Shown piece by piece: positions 58,815 through 64,000 of a stretch of DNA of 64,000 nucleotides (position 1 is its first letter; each line of letters opens with the position of its first letter). A program made the translations under genes and the position numbers. This DNA comes from Polytrichum commune (taxonomy: Eukaryota; Streptophyta; Polytrichopsida; Polytrichales; Polytrichaceae), in the NCBI GenBank assembly GCA_950295325.1, contig OX485805.1, positions 1,178,501 to 1,242,500 of the forward strand, in the 5' to 3' direction. A model generated the notes under the pieces. That model was not told the origin of the DNA, did not search any database, and saw nothing but the letters and a program-made list of their open reading frames with translations.

Positions 58815-59768
58815 GTATGAATTTCTTCCACAGTCCGCTATGCAAGACGAACTGCAAATCTTGATTATTGCGGCTGTATAATTTCTTGTGACTTAACAAT
58901 AAAATTGGTGCGTTTTTGAGTGATTGCCAATTTGTGTTCTGCAAGTGTTTGATTGCACTGAAGTGATTGAGACCGATGTTCTTTTTGTAAATTGAAGTTC
59001 GGTTGGTTTAGAAGTTGGTCTCAGAAGATATTTCTGAGCTATTTTTGGACTCGGGGTTGTGTAATGTGAAGGTCGATTTGTGTTACGGGAAACCCTAATT
59101 GGTGGGTTTGGATGGAATCGTTGTTGTGCTCCTGAAAATGGTTTGGATGTTCTCTTTCCAATCTCTTGGTGTTGGTGGATGGGTTGCATAACTGGTACTA
59201 GAGCTTATGGAGACATTCAGGGATGAATTGTAGGCGGAATTGTTGACATTTGCTTATGACCAGTTTTTGATGCAATGCCAATGCGACAGTTGAGGTTGTG
59301 TCATATTTGTGCGTTGCCGTCAACTTGTTTGCTTCTTACTCTTGTGCTTTGGTCTCCCTTTTGCTGACCATGTGCATTGCTTTTGTTCTATACATGGATT
59401 GCATTTGAGTTAATACAAGTTTTACTTATCAGTGTGGTAAGATGGCTGCCTGTCATTGCACGAGTCTGATCCAGTCTTTTATCTAAAGATCATCCGCTTG
59501 CGACATGGAAACCTATGTAACTGGCATCTGGATAGTGTCAACATCCTGTTTTAGAGCCAGTGCTCTGATAATGTGATATACAAAATTTTAGACGTGTATA
59601 ATGCAAACAAAGAGCTCCATTCAATTTTGTCTCTCAGATTCTTGCTTGGGTATGCACTTTTCATGAGCGTGGAGAATTTCACAAATATGCTTGTATTACA
59701 GTCAAACGGTTGTTTTGCGACTCAGACTGGGGACTAATCAGTCTGTTGGTGTTGTGTGCAATACGCAG

Positions 59769-59885
59769 ATGATCGATGATACCGACCTAGGGTTTTTTGC
59801 TAACTTTTTGGGCGTTTCAATATTCTTGCTACTGGTAGCCTACCACTATGTGGTGGCGGAACCCAAGTATGATGCGCATTATTAA
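59769..59885 (+). CDS. OST4: Oligosaccharyltransferase small subunit OST4
   Basis: A 38-residue protein: [16 protein letters not shown], then a hydrophobic span and [15 protein letters not shown]. It closely follows the plant OST4 pattern ([15 protein letters not shown], one membrane helix, AYHxV-A-(D/E)-PK). OST4 is a one-helix ER membrane subunit of the oligosaccharyltransferase that moves the glycan from dolichol to Asn of nascent proteins, and it stabilises the catalytic STT3 subunit. Length matches the family. ATG is directly preceded by a possible splice acceptor (ATACGCAG), so the 5'-UTR is probably interrupted by an intron of about 950 bp. The frame is intact although the gene lies among transposon relics. 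Confidence 0.93.
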   Translation: MIDDTDLGFFANFLGVSIFLLLVAYHYVVAEPKYDAHY

Positions 59886-60297
59886 CTTCTGCTTGGCTTT
59901 TTGCCAGCATTTGAATTTCAGAATCACATAATATTTTTGAAGAGGTCACGAAAAGGGAATCAAGTCGGACATCTGAGATCGGTGTTCTTTGCTGGACACG
60001 AAGATGGTCTCCAGCTTTGCAAATACAATTGTGTTGGATATAATTTTCATTTACTGAAGGTGGGTTGGATTTTGTGATTCAAAAGTGCCTTGTGATACAT
60101 GAAACTTGGTTGCATTGAGTGACACAACTTTCTGATGAAAAGAGAGCTCTTTTGGTTTGAGATTGATTGTATGACGAATGTGAAGCCATGTGAATACATG
60201 ATTTTAATTTTCAATCCACTTGGAGTGGCACTGAGGTCTCCAATTCATTGGCTGAAGCGTTGATCTGTCATAGATGATTGAATACAGGATCTGCCTA

Positions 60298-60675
60298 CAC
60301 TAAATGTGATATTTAGTGTCATAAGGTATTTAATGTCACTATGGTAACTTTTTGGATAACACATCTTATGAATCAGTTTATAAATGTTTTCATGGATGAT
60401 AGATGAGTTCATCCATTGGCCAAAACCCTACCTCTGTTGTCAACAACTTGTGATGAATTATTGTTGTGGATGATTGAAATTTGGATGAAAAATTACCTGG
60501 TAAGGGACAGTCTATAATTGCAACATTGTAAATCTATAATCCCAAAAAAATATTACAAGGAATGACAAATAATGTTGGGTCAACATTTAGTGTTGGTGAC
60601 ACTATACCGCAGATTACAATTAGTATTGAGCAAGACAATTAAAATTGGTGACACTAAATATCATATTTAATGTAG
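60298..60675. mobile_element. MITE, 378 bp, diverged copy
   Basis: Starts CACTAAATGTGATATTTAGTGTCA and ends with its inverted counterpart (GACACTAAATATCATATTTAATG). The interior (GATGAGTTCATCCATTGGCC, CATCCAAATTTC-like segment inverted) aligns with 20669-21064 throughout with many substitutions and small indels. It is older than, or from a different subfamily than, the copies in the inverted repeat. Confidence 0.7.
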
Positions 60676-62369
60676 TTATTTTGTATCCAAAACAGTTGCA
60701 GTAATTACTCTACTGAAACCTTGTGTCACCATCTTGGTAAATTTTGTATGAAACTTGTGTTTCCATTGCAACCACTGAATTTCCAGCAGTTTCGGATCTC
60801 TCCATCTCCAACCCTACATTGTTCTGATTATTGAATTTCCTCAGAGTTCATTTCCAGATATACAAAGAAGCCCTTCTCTTTCAGATAACGTCCATACACA
60901 ATTGTCTATAAGGTATGGTATGTATGAGGTATGTCTCTGGGATGAGCTGTAGGCATGTCCTTCATAGCCAACAAAGTTTCTCAAGAATACAACTTCCGGA
61001 AGTATAAATATGTTCATGTTGTTGGACTGCTTGATTTATAGCCCTCAAATTTTGCTAATATTATATACATTATACAAAACAAACATATCATTCAACAGTG
61101 ATAGTTTGAAGGATACCGTTAAAATTCCACTCAAGGTTGTCACAGTTTGTTTGGAGGCCTGAGTGGAAAATGACTAAGCACCTGTATGATTCTCATTTTA
61201 GGAGTAATGTGTCAAATTTGGGACCATAAACACTTCTAAAGTATTACAGATTCAATTTTGCTTTAAGTAGGTGCATATGTCACATATGAGTTCAAAGGAT
61301 TGGGACCACAATGTACAGTTGATTGAATTTCATAATTTAGAAGAGGGAAGGGAACACTGAGGTATTTGGCATTACCAATGAGTTGACACTTATCAAGCAC
61401 GTTGGGGCACTTTGTATCCTCAACGGTGGCATCCACTGTGTTATGGCCAAAATGTAGAATTAAGATCTAGAAACTTCAAAATGCTCCGAGATCATTAGGC
61501 TTTCTTGGGATGTGCAACCTCTTCATCGTCTTTCAGTATTAGAGATCCCCTTGTACGACAAGCATTACTAATGACTAATGAAAAATATTTCAAATAAATT
61601 GAAGATTAATTAAAGACCAAAATATACAAACATAGAACGCAATGGAAATTAAAGCATTCACATTGAAGTGTTGTATTCTTGTATAAATAATAGTTGCAAT
61701 GAAAGGAAATTGGTTTTAAAGTCCAAGGAGCCAAAAGGCTTTTAGGAAAGTACATCAAGATGGTGTCAAACATACTAAATCCCTAGAGTAGCTGAGTGCA
61801 AAAGCACCCCGTGAGATAGAAGCTAATATCAACTTGATGGTCCAGTTGGAATAAAGACTTGAGACTACCTAGAAATAAAATAAGATAGACAGCAGGGTTG
61901 GTGTATTCCAGCAGTAACCAAATCAGCACCTATCACATAACCTATAAATAACCTATACATGTGATACTTTCTAGGAGAAACTGTCAATTACAGGTCTAGT
62001 TAAGCATCACATACATTTGTTCCCAAAACAAGATAACTTCCAGTAATATGTCCAAAAAGTCGAGATTATAGTGTGGAGTCTGGACACGTTGGCAGTGATG
62101 CAGTGAAACATTCCAATAAGTTCATCTCTATCAGGACTGCACACAAACCTTAGCACAAATACCTGTGAAGAAAATTGTGTTCAAAGATCACAAAAAGCAA
62201 CAGGAATCTCTTAAAATAAGTCCAATAAAAAATGAAGATCAAGTTATCTGACAAGCCACAAAATCAATGACTAATATCAGGCTATCACAAAGAGCACTTT
62301 CCTCTGCTATTCTTCACAATGACATGGCCAATTCCCTGGAATTACTTTAGTATTCTGGAGCCAGAAGAA
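60676..62369. other. No recognisable gene
   Basis: A/T-rich sequence between OST4 and the HAD gene. The right end (about 62160-62369) is probably 3' untranslated sequence of the minus-strand phosphatase gene. No transposon ends or RNA genes seen. Confidence 0.5.
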
Positions 62370-64000
62370 CTATGCACACGATTGAGGAGCAAATGCAGGC
62401 AGACCCCAGTGAGTGGGATCTAATTCCAACAGAGACATCAACACCTGATCTGCCTCTTGGCACAAGGATTTTTCTAGGTTAGGGTCAGGTACCATAACAA
62501 CGGGCCTGCACACACATCACACCAATACAATATGAGAAGAAAGTGCATTGCACTGAAAAGTGACCTAAGATAGATGTGCCTAATACGGTTGCTTATCTTA
62601 ATCGAACACCTATATTTGAGTGGTATGTGATAGGTATGTCTCTAAAAACGGATACCAAAAGACATGTGTTGAAGAGAGATTGGACTATGCGCTCAAAAAA
62701 TGATAAGCACTCTAAACTCAGTAATCAACATAATTGGGGGGACCTATATGACCCATTTAATGAGCACAAGAATCTTCACTTTCATAAGAAATAAGATTTT
62801 CATATTAGCTCCAGAAATTTTGAGGAAAGTGGCTACAGCCTTGATATGGACTTGCTAACCATCTCATACTGATCGTGTGCTTCATATCGTAGGAATAGTG
62901 CGCTAGTTGGAAATAGTAACCATTTAAGACCCATTAACCTTAGATGCTAACCACATAAGCACATAATGCAGAAGTAATACTTGCCTTGGAAATGTTGTGT
63001 AGTCTGAGTAACATGTCAGGATGTATGAAGCGTTTTGAATAGGAAAAGAAAACTTACATTCCAGCTGCATGTGCAGCTGCTACTCCAGTTGGAGCATCCT
63101 CAAAGACCAATACGTTTGATGATGCCATCTCTGGATCCTGTTACCCCATCCATTGTATAAAGTGCTAAATAATTTGCCATTGAAGTATCTTAGACTAGAG
63201 AAATAAATTTCTTGAACAGAAACTTGAGAAAATCGAATCTTCCTTCAGAGTATCTGTTCATAGCAAAATGTTAGAGCAACAAGTCAGCACCTCGAATCGA
63301 GCAGCAGCAACTAGGAAGATGTCTGGAGATGGCTTCCCATGGGTAACAGCAGCGTCATCCCCAGTAACAATATGATGCATGAGTGCAAACAGTGGACCAT
63401 GGTTGGTAGTCTTCACATCAAAGTGACGGCGATGTGAGCTGCAAAGCAGGAGCCAAATGTTGTTTAGCCCCATAACCCCAAGACTATTGCTTTTGCAAGT
63501 CTTCACTAACCCCAGGCTCACCATATACTGCAAAACAGAAAATTGATCGCAAACCTCCCAACTGATACTTATATCTGCTTTCAATAGCATCACTTGCACT
63601 GCAAACCTCCAGAAAGATGACGCTTTCTTGACTCATCTCAACATGAGCTGGGACAACCTGCAGCAATTAAACTATACATCTTCTAGAAATCAACCTATGT
63701 GAATTTGAGCCCGGAAAAGACATCTAGGCGCTATGCTTGAGAGTGCTGGAAACAGCTTGAGACACAAAGGGTTGCTAGTCTGGATGCCTTGTTTCAAACT
63801 TGCTAACCCTCAGATCACAGGCAGATATACACATGATTGTCTGAGACAAACCTTCTCCCTGCCCTAATGGCACAAATTGATCCTAGACTAGAGAAAAACA
63901 AGTACATGTCCACACATGAGTTCTGTATTTGACTAACCAGGGAAAATTTCTAGTGCAATGTACCTGGTTGCAACTGCCATGGGCACGTTATTAGCATGCA
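62370..64000 (-). CDS. HAD-family phosphatase, related to plant glycerol-3-phosphatase (3' part)
   Basis: Four minus-strand exons are visible: 64000 (cut by the window) to 63964, 63438-63291, 63137-63058 and 62505-62370 with stop TAG. All junctions are GT-AG and keep the frame: ANNVPMAVATS joins SHRRHFDVKTTNH; AARFE joins DPEMASSNVLVFEDAPTGV; AHAAGM joins PVVMVPDPNLEKS. HAD motif III Lys is in THGKPSPDIF and the motif IV acidic pair in VFEDAPTG. The end (ADQVLMSLLELDPTHWGLPAF) follows plant GPP1/GPP2-type proteins, haloacid-dehalogenase-like hydrolases that dephosphorylate small phospho-compounds such as glycerol 3-phosphate; pseudouridine-5'-phosphatases are close relatives. Motif I (DxDx) lies beyond the window edge. 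Substrate cannot be fixed from sequence. Confidence 0.9.

Noticed and set aside
59180..59210. TGGTACTAGAGC after GGGTTGCATAAC, resembling an LTR end plus primer-binding site
   Set aside because: Only a partial match to the initiator-tRNA complement. No matching LTR was found, and the interval is better explained as the intron in the OST4 leader.
62576..62794. 72-codon plus-strand open frame
   Set aside because: It lies in the intron between the last two exons of the minus-strand HAD gene and shows no domain I can recognise.
63258..63666. Two longer minus-strand frames through the HAD region
   Set aside because: They read through intron sequence. The exon model 63964/63438-63291/63137-63058/62505-62370 gives a continuous conserved protein without it.

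Overview
The window is nuclear plant DNA, most probably from a moss. The main evidence is a large gene whose product joins a protein-kinase-like domain, NB-ARC and LRRs, an NLR architecture known from mosses. GT-AG introns, a chromodomain-bearing Ty3/gypsy family, CACTA and pogo-like DNA transposons, a plant-type OST4 gene and a plant-type HAD phosphatase gene agree with this. The species cannot be named from the sequence. Most of the window is nested, decayed transposable elements; only three host genes look intact or plausibly intact.

Layout. 1-449: tandem satellite with a palindrome in each unit. 440-1765 (minus): decayed four-exon gene of unknown function. 1763-20457: an old 5'-truncated chromovirus (element A) carrying four later insertions, one being an older LTR of the same family that was itself split by a young full-length relative (element B, 10991-18033; LTRs differ at 1 of 973 positions). 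20513-28405: two 993-bp inverted arms flanking a CACTA-type element that itself holds a pogo-like transposon, plus a scrambled LTR. 28673-29924: second CACTA-type element of the same family. 29928-36022: no recognisable gene.

36023-43307 (plus): three-exon NLR gene, about 2,296 residues: helical N-terminus, degenerate kinase (pseudokinase), NB-ARC, 23 near-identical 24-residue LRRs, and an unusual C-terminus with about six hydrophobic segments. 43812-48351: a partial tandem duplicate of its NB-ARC exon, split by a pogo-like element that also holds a 26S rRNA fragment. 48903-50214: another chromovirus 3' end with LTR. 50215-53745: right part of a CACTA element with a decayed multi-exon gene. 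53760-58735: a G-poor LINE-like element with a perfect 2A-like ribosome-skipping motif and an APE-type endonuclease domain, split by a probable solo LTR. 59769-59885: intact 38-residue OST4. 62370-64000 (minus): 3' exons of a HAD-family phosphatase related to plant glycerol-3-phosphatase.

The elements give a relative history. Chromovirus A is older than its solo LTR, which is older than B. The CACTA-type element is older than the pogo-like element within it. The NLR duplication preceded the pogo-like insertion that split the copy. A and B share in-frame stop codons, so the chromovirus family was probably spreading as defective copies mobilised in trans.
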